This document shows, piece by piece, positions 1 to 11,299 of a stretch of DNA of 40,000 bases; within the stretch, counting starts at the first letter, position 1; each line of letters opens with the position of its first letter. Made by a program: the position numbers and the translations under genes. The stretch comes from Neocallimastix lanati (nom. inval.) (taxonomy: Eukaryota; Neocallimastigomycota; Neocallimastigomycetes; Neocallimastigales; Neocallimastigaceae): contig JACVTC010000170.1 of the NCBI GenBank assembly GCA_016946835.1, positions 205,001 through 245,000 of the forward strand, written 5' to 3'. The notes beneath the pieces were generated by a model that was not told where the DNA came from, made no database searches, and was given only the letters and a program-made list of their open reading frames with translations.

Positions 1-774
1 TTGCTTGTTGGCAGCCTTACGTTCTAAGAGATCCTTTCTGTCCTTATCCATCTTTAACTTGGTGATCATAACCTTGGATGGGTGGATTGGGATTGGAACG
101 GATTGACCATTAGTCTTTTCCTTAGTGACACGTTCAATGTGAATGATCCACTTCTTACGGTAGACAGTGACAACCTTTCCTTCACGACCCTTGAAGGCAC
201 CACGAACAATGGTAACTTCATCATCCTTACGAATTGGCATGGAACGAACCTTTAAATATTTATATGTAATATTTATTTAATATCAATTTATATGTTTTTC
301 ATCTTTAAATATATTCATCCATTTTATCATTTTTTTTTTTGAGTAAACTTACTTTGTGCTTTTCTCTTAATTCCTTAGAGAGGGAAGCGCTCATGATCTT
401 ACGGCGGAGAGAAGATGGGGCAGAGAAGTGAGCCTTGCGGGACTTACTGCGTGAAGAGGAAACTATTTATTAATAATAATAACATTACATACAATTAGTA
501 TATCTTATCATTCTTTATAATAATATTATAAATTTAATAGACATCTATAATATATTGGACATCCACAAAAATATAGAAATAAAAAGAAAAAATTTATATT
601 AACACTACACATAACGATACAATTAACACATTTTAACCACATTCATCCATTCATAAAAAATTAATAAGAAGAAGTAAAATAAATAAAAAGAAAAAAAAGA
701 AAACATAAAATTTAATTCATTTGTAAAAATAGGCATTCATTCATCAAATCTTTACCGTCGTTAGAGAACTTCAT
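1..774 (-). CDS. RPL26: 60S ribosomal protein L26 (uL24 family), 3' end off the window
   Basis: A large-subunit ribosomal protein that binds rRNA near the peptide exit tunnel. Three exons are visible on the minus strand: 774..756 (19 nt, MKFSND plus one base), 462..353, and 249 to beyond position 1. The introns are 755..463 and 352..250. Joined, they give 126 codons and lack only the C-terminal end. Family hallmarks include [34 protein letters not shown] and [12 protein letters not shown]. The KOW-type segment [18 protein letters not shown] is followed by [17 protein letters not shown]. Intron 2 interrupts between HK and VRS in phase 0, and intron 1 is in phase 1. The start is set by the 19-nt exon, whose donor (GTAAAG) joins the phase of exon 2. 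Coding GC is clearly higher than in the surroundings, as expected for a highly expressed gene. The identification is very secure; the stop codon is not in the window. Confidence 0.96.
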
Positions 775-1781
775 TTTTATTCGAACAAAATTAAATATAT
801 CGTCCGTGCAGTTTAAAAGGAGGAAAAAAATATTTATCTTTTGTTAATTCAACTTTAACAGTATCTTGTCACTGTATTTTTTAACCAATGATATCTAATA
901 TATTAAATTATGATTGGATAATGTAAAGCCTCATATATTAAAATAAAAATTTTCTTATTAAAAATATATTAATTTTTTTTTTAAATATTCATATAAAATT
1001 AATAAATGTTTTTTTTTTTTTATTTTTATATAAAAATTATAATTAATAATTAAATACATGGTTAAGCATTTTTCATTGATATAAAAAAAAGAATTTATTT
1101 CTAATTTACTAAATAATTTTTTAAAAAAAAAATTATATTATTAAATTTATATATATCTTTAGATTATATCCAAAATAAGAAAAAAAGTTAATTAAAATTA
1201 TTCCTATTTATTTATTTATTATTTATTTATTTATTTATTATTTATTTATTATTTATTTATTATTTATTTATTTATTATTTATTTATTTATTATTTATTTA
1301 TTATTTATTTATTTATTATTTATTATTTATTTATTTATTATTTATTATTTAATTATTCATTAGCTTTATTAAATATCACAATTACATAATGAATTTCTAA
1401 CCTTGATTTTTATATTTTCAATATTTAATTGTTTCATACACATGCTTGATACAATTTATGCAAATATTGTAATATTTATGCTTATTATTATAATATATAT
1501 TTATTATCTTTTTTCCGTAAAATTCTTCTTTTTTTAAAAAGTTATTATTACCAATAATAAAGGAAAATAATAATAATAAATTAAAAAATGAAACATAAAA
1601 AAATATAAAATTCATTAATTACTAATAAAATTGAATTATTTAATTCAGTTAATATTTAAAATATAAAAATAATAATAATATCATTTCTTGATTAAAAATA
1701 TAAATTAATATAACATAAATAATAAATTATATTATTTATTAATGATACGGTTATACAATATCACTAATAAATAATCAAATA
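775..1781. other. AT-rich spacer upstream of RPL26
   Basis: This is the upstream region of RPL26 on the minus strand and should hold its promoter; no specific element was recognised. It contains poly-T runs near 1010-1021 and an irregular TTTA/TTATTTA low-complexity stretch at about 1203-1350. I see no supported gene. Confidence 0.6.
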
Positions 1782-2790
1782 ATCAATATTATTATATATA
1801 ATTTGTATTAGTTAATTTTCAAGTTATTTTGGTGTTGATCAATATTATTATATATAATTTGTATTAGTTAATTTTCAAGTTATTTTGGTGTTGATCAATA
1901 TTATTATATATAATTTGTATTAGTTAATTTTCAAGTTATTTTGGTGTTGATCAATATTATTATATATAATTTGTATTAGTTAATTTTCAAGTTATTTTGG
2001 TGTTGATCAATATTATTATATATAATTTGTATTAGTTAATTTTCAAGTTATTTTGGTGTTGATCAATATTATTATATATAATTTGTATTAGTTAATTTTC
2101 AAGTTATTTTGGTGTTGATCAATATTATTATATATAATTTGTATTAGTTAATTTTCAAGTTATTTTGGTGTTGATCAATATTATTATATATAATTTGTAT
2201 TAGTTAATTTTCAAGTTATTTTGGTGTTGATCAATATTATTATATATAATTTGTATTAGTTAATTTTCAAGTTATTTTGGTGTTGATCAATATTATTATA
2301 TATAATTTGTATTAGTTAATTTTCAAGTTATTTTGGTGTTGATCAATATTATTATATATAATTTGTATTAGTTAATTTTCAAGTTATTTTGGTGTTGATC
2401 AATATTATTATATATAATTTGTATTAGTTAATTTTCAAGTTATTTTGGTGTTGATCAATATTATTATATATAATTTGTATTAGTTAATTTTCAAGTTATT
2501 TTGGTGTTGATCAATATTATTATATATAATTTGTATTAGTTAATTTTCAAGTTATTTTGGTGTTGATCAATATTATTATATATAATTTGTATTAGTTAAT
2601 TTTCAAGTTATTTTGGTGTTGATCAATATTATTATATATAATTTGTATTAGTTAATTTTCAAGTTATTTTGGTGTTGATCAATATTATTATATATAATTT
2701 GTATTAGTTAATTTTCAAGTTATTTTGGTGTTGATCAATATTATTATATATAATTTGTATTAGTTAATTTTCAAGTTATTTTGGTGTTGA
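1782..2790. repeat. 56-bp minisatellite, 18 identical copies
   Basis: A head-to-tail array with period 56 bp. Equivalent positions at 1809 and 2761 differ by 952, which is 17 x 56, and the array spans 1009 bp. By eye all copies are identical. The unit is about 16% GC (9 of 56) and includes the 8-bp palindrome TTGATCAA, a TATATATAA stretch and the less AT-rich segment TTATTTTGGTGTTGATC. As 56 is not a multiple of three, no frame stays open through the array. The left edge joins AATAATC sequence and the right edge breaks after GTGTTGA into unrelated DNA. No target-site duplication or inverted termini are visible, so it is a minisatellite and not a transposon. Confidence 0.97.
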
Positions 2791-5700
2791 AAAGAACTAT
2801 GTTAATTTAAATATATATTGTGTTTGTATAAAATATATATTTTTAACTTTTATATATTTGATTGATACATCTATTTTTAAATATTCGTGTATTATAAATA
2901 TTAAACATATTTAGTTGCATTAATATAAAATTTATAATAATATATATTTTAAAAAAAAAATTCTTAAAAATAATAATTTTTCTATTATAATATTTTTCTA
3001 TTTGATAAAATATAGAAGAATTCCTTCGAAATTTATTATGATAATTTTATTTAATAAAAAAAAAAAAAAATTATACACATAGATATATAATCATTAAAAA
3101 AAATAAATTCAGATAAACATAAAAATAATATCACTATAATGAAATTTTATAAATTCTTTATTCTTAATACTTCGTATAAAAGTCCAAGATTATCTTGTTA
3201 TATATATATTATATTATTATATTATTATTAGAATATGTATATATAAACTATTATAAAAATATATGAATTATTTATAATGAAAAAAAAAAAAAAACTGTTT
3301 ATATTATATAATTTAAACATTTTTTTTTTTTTTTAATTATAAAGAATATCTAAATTACTAAAATCGATAAATTTATATTTCTTTAAATAATATTGTAAAA
3401 GATATCTAAATTGTTAAAAACAATAAATTAGATATAATGTTTTTTATTACCCATCACATAATTTTTTTTAATATATTTTTCTTTTGTTAATTTAATTGTT
3501 CTATGACTAAAAACGATGAATAATTACATGAATAATAATAACAATAATAAGATAGTCTTAATGTTTTTTATAGATACTATGAATAGAATTTATTAGTATT
3601 ATTTTCTAAATAATTGTCATATAAACTATTAATTTGATAAATATTATAAATAGAGTTTATACAATTTATGATTAAATAGGAGATAATACTTGGATTCAAT
3701 ATATTCAAATGATCAATAATATTTCATTTATTAATTTATCTATTTATTTTTCCTACGGATATTTATTTTTAATTGTTTTACAAACTATCAAATATAATTA
3801 AAACATATAACTATTATTAAATAGTATTTTATTATTAATTATAGTTTCTAAACAAATTCCTTTTGTTTTTAATTATTCTATTCTAATTTTTAATTTTATT
3901 ATCAATTATAATTCTTTTATCTTATTTTTGAGGTAATACAAAGCATAAAACTGTCCATTTAATCTAAATTAAAATTTCCTTTTTTTGTTAATTAAACTTA
4001 ATTTATATAAATAGAATCTTAATAGAAAATATATCAATAAATAGGTAATATATTAAATAATTTATACATGTCATGTATTCTATATATTATATTCTAAATT
4101 ATTCAAAATTAATTTATATTATTTAATATTATTTTATAATTTATTTTATTCTAAATTTTTTTTATATTATTTTATTTTATTATTATTTTAAATTTTTATT
4201 TGTTATTACTTAATAAATAAATATATAAAAAGTGTTTTATTTATTATTATATTATTATTTATTTATAATTCATTTATTTATTATTTATTATTTAATATTT
4301 ATTAATATCTAATATTTATTATAATTTATTATTATTTATTATTCAATTATTTATATTATTTATTATTTATTATTTATTATTTATTATTCAATTATTTATA
4401 TTATTTATTATTTATTATTTATTATTTATTATTTATTAATTATTGTTTTTTTTATTATTATTTATTATTTATTATTTATTATTTATTATTTATTATTTAT
4501 TATTCAATTATTGTTTTTTTTATTATTATTTATTATTTATTATTATTTACTATTATTTATTTACTATTTATTTATTTATAATTTATTATTAGAAGTTTTA
4601 TGGTTTAATTAATAAAAAAATATTAAATCAATAAATATGTATATTTATATATAAAATCAATTAAATATTATTTATCAAAATATATTATTTTCAAAGGCAA
4701 AGCCAAAAAAAAAATAAAATAAACTAAGAATATTAGAAATGATATATATATATAAAATTACTAAACAAAAAATAAGGAATAAAATTTAAATGTTTTTATG
4801 TTAATTTTTTATGAAAAAAAAAAATTCTATTTCATTCTATTTTATTTTATTTTATTTTATTATATATATTTTTTTTATTTAAAATAAAAATTTTAATAAG
4901 AAAAAATAACTTCAATAGAGCAAACCTTATTTAAGCATTATTATTATGATTATTACATTATTTTATTATTATTATATAAATATAAAAAATAAAATTTATT
5001 TAAAAAATATATTTATATTTATTCAAAATGAACTTTTAATGATTTTAATAGATAATATAAATAATAAAGAATAAAGAATAATAATAAGTAATAGAAATAG
5101 AAAATTTTTAAATAAATTTGTAATTATTTTATTAGTACAATTAAAAATGAATTTATTATATAAATAATATATTAAATTAATATATTAAAGTTTATTAAAA
5201 TAGTATAAAAATATGATTTTTTTATTAAATAATATAAATATTATAATAATCATAATATTAATAAATATTTAAATGTTTAACAATATAAAATTTTTAAAAT
5301 AATTAAGAAATATAAAAACTTACTATTTTTCTAATGTTTTCCTTTATTATTAAAGAATTAATTTTATCAGTGAATTAAAATAAAAAAATAAAATAAACAT
5401 ATTGGTTGAAAGAAATATAAAAAATACATTTAAAAAAAATTATAAAATTTAATATTTAAAATAGCTATAATTATAACATAAATTATTGTATTCTTTCTTT
5501 TTAAATACCAATAATCAAATTAATATTCAGTATATTATTTCTTATATTAAAATTCACTAAAGCTAAATTTTTTTAAGGCTTAGAAATTTTTATTCAGGAT
5601 ATAAAATCAAGATAAAATAATTTATATATATATACATAAATTTATTATTTATGCAATAATAATTATATATTTAAAAAACAAATTATAATAAAACTAAAAC

Positions 5701-5791
5701 TAAGACTTAAACAAAACTAAAACAAAAAAAAAATAACAATAAATGTTTTTTTAATAGAAATTTCAAATTCAAAATTCAAAAATAAAATACA
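2791..5791. other. AT-rich intergenic region with ATT/ATTT low complexity
   Basis: About 3 kb with stop codons in all frames and no recognisable protein segment. Poly-A and poly-T runs occur near 3057-3070, 3281-3293 and 3320-3334. The interval 4140-4600 is built of ATTT, TTA and TTATTTA repeats. The last few hundred bases should contain the alpha-SNAP promoter. Confidence 0.6.
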
Positions 5792-6804
5792 ATGTTAACA
5801 AATGTAAATACCAAAACCGCCGAAGAACATATAAAAAATGCTGAAAAATTAAAAAAAAGTTGGTTTTATAGAAAGTAAGAATCAAAATAATTTTAATATA
5901 TATATATTATTAACAAAAAATTAACAAAACATAAATTTATAAAATTTAATATTTTCATATCCATATTTATATTTATTCTATTATAAATAATATATATTTA
6001 TACATATTTTTAAGTACTAAAATTTTAAAAGCTGCAGAGTTATATAAAAAAGCAGGTCTTATATATAAGCTTTCTAAAAAATGGATGGAAGCAGGTGATG
6101 CTTATCTTCAAGCCGCCAATTGTTGTAATAAACGAAATCCAGTCGAAGCTATTACTCTTTACATTGATTCATCAAATTGTTATAAAGATTACAGTTCGAG
6201 TGACGCTATTAGTGCTTTACACAATGCCGTAGAATTATGTAAAGAAAATGGAAGATTTAGAACTGCTGCAAAACATCAAATTGCAATAGGAGAAATTTAT
6301 GAAAATTTAAATGACATTCAGAATGCTATCACAGCTTATGAAATAGCCATCGAATTATTAAATAATGAAATGGATGAAGCAAAACAATTAGAATGTTATG
6401 AAAAAATAGCCATTTTTTACAGTGAACTAGATCAACATGAGAAATCTATCGAAATCTTCTTTAAAGTTGCTACCCTTGCTGACAATTTAAATAAGTCTTG
6501 GTATCCTACAAATAAATATATTTTACATGCAGGTCTCTGTCAACTTATACAGAATTTAAAAATCAATGTATTACCTAATAAACTCATGAATATATTAAAT
6601 GTTTGCGTTCACTTTAATTCCAATTTTAAAGATAGTACTGAATATGAATTTTTAAAAAATTTAATTATTTCAGTAGAAAAAAAAGATCCTGAGAACTATG
6701 TTCAGACACTACAAGAATATGATAAACATTCACCATTAGAATCATGGAAATTAAAGCTTTTACTACAAATAAAACAAATTTTAAATACAAGAATTTTATG
6801 TTAA
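5792..6804 (+). CDS. SEC17: Alpha-SNAP (soluble NSF attachment protein, Sec17 family)
   Basis: The adaptor that binds SNARE complexes and recruits and stimulates NSF/Sec18, so that SNAREs are disassembled after membrane fusion. Two exons, 5792-5874 and 6015-6804, are joined across a 140-bp intron (donor GTAAGA, acceptor TTTTTAAG). The product is 290 residues, the usual family length. The N-terminus (AEEHIKNAEKLKKSWFYR) and helix pairs such as AAELYKKAGLIYKLSKKW and EAGDAYLQAANCCNKRN match the TPR-like alpha-solenoid. The C-terminus has LKLLLQIKQIL, corresponding to the conserved segment through which SNAPs stimulate NSF. The first ATG of exon 1 was chosen because it yields the family N-terminus; an internal ATG at 6085 would delete the first 52 residues. 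Gamma-SNAP is a less likely alternative. Confidence 0.93.
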
Positions 6805-6926
6805 TATTTGTTATATTTACATATTATTAGTATTATATACATATATATTAATATAAGTCTCTTCTTTATTATTAATTATACCATTATCACTATATATATA
6901 ATCCAACTTAATATATATATTTTTAC

Positions 6927-6957
<31 letters not shown>

Positions 6958-7026
6958 TAGTTACTAATTCGATATTAAATAATAATAATAATAGTCTATT
7001 AATTAAAGTCAATACAACCAAATATT

Positions 7027-7068
<42 letters not shown>

Positions 7069-8225
7069 ATTATAATTTTAAATTTTGATGTATATTGTAA
7101 TTTTGTTTTTAACAATAGCAGTAAATAGCGATGACTATATTATAAATCAATTAATATATTAAATATAAATAGTTTAATATATATATATTTTTTTCGTTTT
7201 TCTCTTTTTTTCGATGTAAAATAATTTTTATTTTATTTTATTTTATTTTATTATTTTTTTTAATATATATATTTTTTTTTTCTTTTTATTTATTTTATTT
7301 TAAAAATTATTGTATTATTAATTTAAGCTAGATTCTCTTATGTTCATTATATATAGTTTTAATTTAATTTAATTTTATTTTTTTATCATCATATATAGCG
7401 TCATTCTTTATAAACTATATATATATATATATATATATTTTATTATTATTGTAATTATTTTAATTAAGCAAATATAAATAATTATATTTATAATGAAACT
7501 TAAATAAAATACAAGAAAAATAAATAATAAAAATAAATAAATAAATTTTAATATGTATATATAATTTTTCAATTATTTTATTACATTATTTTTTGTTTCT
7601 AAAGAAAAGTTTCGTTAAATTTATTAAGTGTGTATAAACAAATTATTATTATTACTATTTTTTTTTTTTTTTTTTTTTTTTTTAATGAATCAGTTATCAT
7701 AAATTAGTTTTATATTATTTAATAAATATAATATAAACATTTATATATTTAATTAGAAAAAAGTATTATCATATTCAAGTAAAAATTTTATATAATTAAT
7801 ATGAAAACAGGTATTTAATGTATTGACTATATAAATTTATAGAAATAGAATTCTTTATTAATTAGGAAATAGTATTTTAGTTATTTAGTATAATTAGAAT
7901 ATTCAAAATTAACAACAGGAATACACACATACATATGTAAGAAACACGTAAGGAATTAGAGCAATAATATTTAAATGTTTTTTTAAATAATATAGTAATT
8001 AGTAATTAATATATAATAGTCTATTAAATAATATTAGTAATATATAAATATATCTATAAAATGATTAGAACAACTGAAATAGTTTTAAATAGAATGGAAT
8101 ATGTCCTGACTGAGGACAACTACAATGAATATTATGAGGATTCATCTTAGAACTCCAAGTAAGTACAAGTACCCTTAAAAAAAAAAAAAAAAAAAGAACA
8201 GATACTATTATAAAAGAAGCATAGA
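6805..8225. other. AT-rich spacer with long homopolymers
   Basis: This holds poly-A runs at about 6927-6955 and 7028-7067 (40 A), TA-rich segments near 7420-7440 and a T run near 7660-7683. No gene was recognised. From about 8040 the composition becomes less AT-rich, leading into the relic region. Confidence 0.6.
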
Positions 8226-8474
8226 ATGAATATACCACTAAAGATGGCAAGGGAAGGAGTACCTTATCTAAGGAAGGTGAAAGAAAAAATTAAAGAACAT
8301 ATAATGAACAATTTAAAAATTCTAAGGGCAATAAATGACAGCTTCACTGTAAATGCAAAAGATATTTCTGTTACAGGAATTCATTAAATTCCCCTCTGGA
8401 TAAAACCTAATAATGTTCTGAAGAATAAAATATATATGCTTTTCTCAAAAGGTAGATTTTATGTGTTGTTTTAG
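8226..8474 (+). pseudogene. Unidentified relic reading frame with one internal stop
   Basis: From the ATG at 8226 one frame runs 53 codons (contains MAREGVPYLRKVKEKIKEH and NAKDISVTGIH) to a TAA at 8385. It then continues in frame for 28 more codons (IPLWIKPNN, YMLFSKGRFYVLF) to a TAG at 8472. Residue use is protein-like and the DNA is less AT-rich than its surroundings, which suggests decayed coding sequence. I do not recognise the family. It lies 74 bp upstream of the ABC ATPase relic on the same strand, so it might be part of the same acquired segment, but nothing shows that directly. Confidence 0.35.
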
Positions 8475-8531
8475 ACCAGAATGATATAATTTAAATAAAT
8501 AGGGAAGTAGATATATATATCACATTTTTTT

Positions 8532-8548
8532 AGGGGAAAAAGGGTATT
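8532..8548 (+). promoter_or_regulatory. Shine-Dalgarno-like purine tract before the ABC relic
   Basis: AGGGG at 8532-8536 and AGGG at 8541-8544 precede a GTG at 8549 and an ATG at 8552. AGGG ends 7 nt before the ATG, the normal spacing of a bacterial ribosome binding site. G-runs are rare in this window, so the match may be a leftover of a bacterial leader. It would have no such role in a fungus. Confidence 0.4.
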
Positions 8549-8990
8549 GTGATGATTTCGATTCGTCATTTGAAAAAAGTGTACCCAAATGTGACTCAAT
8601 TGCTTGATGTAAACGCACAAATTTCCCAAGGTGATGTTATGCCGATTATCGGTCCGCCAGGTACAGGGAAATCAACGTTGCTGCGGTGTTTCAAGTTCAT
8701 GGAACTATTGGTGGAAAAATCTATCTACAAATGGAGCGAATGTGTATGCGATTCACTACAAGAAGGGAAGAATTTTCCTGTAGTTTAATTTTATTCAATC
8801 AACTAATGATTATCGAAAATATCATGGTAGCCCAGATGAATATTTTACAACGATCAGAGCAAGATACATGTACAAAAAGTATAGAACTTTCACATTGCGA
8901 AGGGCTTGCGGACAAGACGGTCAAATTGCCCGAAGAACTTTCAGGTGGTTAGAAACAACATTGTCATTACTTTTTTTTTTTTTTCTATAG
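8549..8990 (+). pseudogene. Relic of a bacterial amino-acid ABC transporter ATPase (GlnQ-like)
   Basis: In bacteria, proteins of this family power uptake of polar amino acids. The first frame (ATG 8552) reads MISIRHLKKVYPNVTQLLDV, then the Walker A motif GPPGTGKST (8651-8677) and LLRC. A shift then leads to GGKIYLQ, and a further +1 shift reads NGANVYA. The Q-loop area is damaged (SLILFNQLMIIENI). A long segment follows with NIMVAQMNILQRSEQD and GLADKTVKLPEELSGG. LSGG is the ABC signature, but the next codon is TAG at 8950 where the family has Gln, followed by KQ. Similarity ends at a T run near 8971. Walker B and the H-loop are absent, so it cannot be functional. Codons such as CCG, TCG, GCG and CGG contrast with the neighbours and point to bacterial origin by horizontal transfer. 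Assembly contamination is unlikely because the relic is decayed and embedded in host-like sequence. Confidence 0.85.
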
Positions 8991-10485
8991 AGAAATCGGA
9001 AGCAAATAATACTGATATACTAAAGTATTTTACAAATCCTACGTCTTTCAATTCAAGAGTTTCAAATAAACTAAAATATCTTTATTCACAAGACATTTCT
9101 CAATTCACTATTTCCACTCTCAATGTTAATTGGAATTTGAATAATTCTTGGTAAATGCGGAAGTTTATAATAGTGTAAAAGCTTAATAAGTATTTTTACA
9201 ACAATAGCTGCATATTCTTTAAAGTAAGACCTAACTATTTCTAATTTGACTGTTACTAGATAATTTAAAATTTACATCTGTTATAAATTTCTTTAAAGGT
9301 AATTCTTTATTTTATTAGGTAAAATACTTTATATAACGATACATTGAAAAAGGAAAAGTATCGATATAATTATTAAAATGTTCTTTGGTATTATGAAGTA
9401 AAGCTCTTACTTACCATGGTTAAATAGGTATAAAGTTTTGTATTATTGCTATTTGTTTTATCATCTTTATTATCAATAGAATTGTGAAGAGAATTTGGAG
9501 TAAGGCAATGGTCAATTATATTATTAATAGCGGATATAATTATTCATTTGATAGAGATGATGGTTTCAAATGTATCTTATGATAATAAACTATTCATAAT
9601 ATTTAATCATTTTATTCATAAAACTAATAAAAATTTGTTTTTTTATATATAAAATATCAATATTTATAATACTATTATATATATATATATTTATATATAT
9701 ATTTAAAATTTAAAATACAAAAATTAAATTGTATATTATAAATTAATAATATGTTATGAAATATATCAAATTTAATTTTATTTTTGAAAATTAACTAATA
9801 AAATATTTATAATAGATAATTACAATATAATATTCTATATACTATTTTTCTATGAAGAACATTTTATGTAAACTTCATTTGATAATACTCTATATATCTT
9901 TTTATATATAATTTTTTAGATTGATTGTTTTTAATTTTTTGAACTAAATAAATTCTAGTGTTATCGAATTAAAATAAATATTAATTTTTACTCTTGATAA
10001 TACACTATAATAATTAGTAATATTATTTTATAATAAATACTTTCATTGTTAATATCAATTATAAGGTTAGTATATTCTGATAATTTATTTATTTGATTTT
10101 GATATTTTTAATAAATTGAAAGATGAAATGAAAAATTCTAATGTATTCGAAATTTAATAAAAGAGATGAAATTCTGATGTTTTTGATAAATTGAAATGTG
10201 AAATGAATAATTTAAATATGAATACTGAAAATATACATTCTATTAAAAGCAATTAAATCTACGACAACTAAAATAAATATTATTACTGGTAAATCTATAA
10301 AAAAGAAAAACACAACTGAAAAACTATAATAAAAGTTACTACTAAAAATTCTAAAAAGCTCTAAAAATAATAAAATAACTAAAAAATACCACAATAAAAA
10401 GTTACTACAAAAAAAAAAATAAAGTAATTTCATATTCTAATAATTATATTATTCCCTATAGAACTTACATTGTTGATACTAGAAC
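8991..10485. other. Decayed, moderately AT-rich spacer
   Basis: The first part (to about 9600) is less AT-rich than typical spacer. It contains short open stretches, for example 8990-9152, and 9424-9582 with a hydrophobic stretch followed by basic residues. I cannot assign either to a family. Beyond 9600 the region is AT-rich with no supported gene. Confidence 0.4.
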
Positions 10486-10845
10486 TTATTATCCTGTAAA
10501 TATTACAATCAAAAAATTTCATCAATTCCATTATTATCCTGTAAATATTACAAACAAAAAATTTCATCAATTCCATTATTATCCTGTAAATATTACAAAC
10601 AAAAAATTTCATCAATTCCATTATTATCCTGTAAATATTACAAACAAAAAATTTCATCAATTCCATTATTATCCTGTAAATATTACAATCAAAAAATTTC
10701 ATCAATTCCATTATTATCCTGTAAATATTACAATCAAAAAATTTCATCAATTCCATTATTATCCTGTAAATATTACAAACAAAAAATTTCATCAAATCCA
10801 TTATTATCCTGTAAATATTACAATCATAAAATTTCATCAATTCCA
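10486..10845. repeat. 45-bp minisatellite, 8 copies, open 15-residue frame on the minus strand
   Basis: Eight direct copies of a 45-bp unit start at 10486 and recur through 10801, with a few substitutions. As 45 is divisible by three, the minus strand stays open from 10846 to 10430. It encodes repeats of MELMKFFDCNIYRII, with D/V, E/D and F/Y variants. The frame then runs into SSSINNVSSIGNN and a stop. Each unit carries in-frame ATG codons. Variants change amino acids as freely as silent sites, and no signal peptide or flanking domain is seen. I therefore treat it as a minisatellite with an incidental frame; a real repeat protein cannot be excluded. Confidence 0.85.
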
Positions 10846-10862
10846 ATTATATATTATCCAAT

Positions 10863-10992
10863 GATAAATGTGGAAGTCTATGAAATGGTAGTAATATCTT
10901 TAAAGATAAAATGTTGTAGCAAATATGATTTTTGTAGTACAGGTAGTAATTATTGTAGTACAGGTGGTAAACCTAATTTTGGTCGTTTTTGG
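10863..10992 (+). pseudogene. CBM18 (hevein-like chitin-binding) domain relic
   Basis: The plus strand encodes CCSKYDFCSTGSNYCSTGG followed by KPNFGRFW at 10912-10992. This matches the core of the type 1 chitin-binding domain (CCS-x-Gly/Asp-aromatic-C ... YC ... C ... FG-x-C). The two final cysteines are replaced (GG for GC, FGRF for FGxC). The preceding CG pair is found at 10869 in another frame (KCGSL, then TGA), so a frameshift and a stop break the domain. Full CBM18 modules bind chitin and occur in secreted fungal proteins. Here no signal peptide or complete module remains. The position directly beside the 45-bp array may reflect rearrangement. Confidence 0.7.
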
Positions 10993-11299
10993 CAATTTAT
11001 AATCAATGCTTTTTTTTTTTTTGTAATATGTTGTATATATAAATAAATTTAAATATTTTGATATTTTATATTATATTTACATTTGTAATTTTTTTTTTTA
11101 AAAAATAGTATAAAAAGAAAGAAAAATATTTTTTTATAACTTCAGTAAAGGAAAATTATATGTAATATATTAATATAAATTATTTTAGATCGTACAATAT
11201 ATAAAGAATATTGTGACATTTATATATTAAGATTTTAATTTGGTAATTATATTTTTTTTCAGCATTTAAATATTGATAAAAATAATTTCAGGTGGTGAA

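Noticed and set aside
1418-1615. Minus-strand 65-codon frame
   Set aside because: AT-driven Asn/Ile/Phe/Tyr content with no family resemblance, between RPL26 and the minisatellite.
8065-8250. Minus-strand 61-codon frame
   Set aside because: Low-complexity Phe run from an A tract; no similarity. The opposite strand carries the more protein-like relic.
10212-10433. Minus-strand hydrophobic 73-codon frame next to the 45-bp array
   Set aside because: Phe/Ile/Leu-rich translation of AT-rich DNA without recognisable motifs; could be chance.
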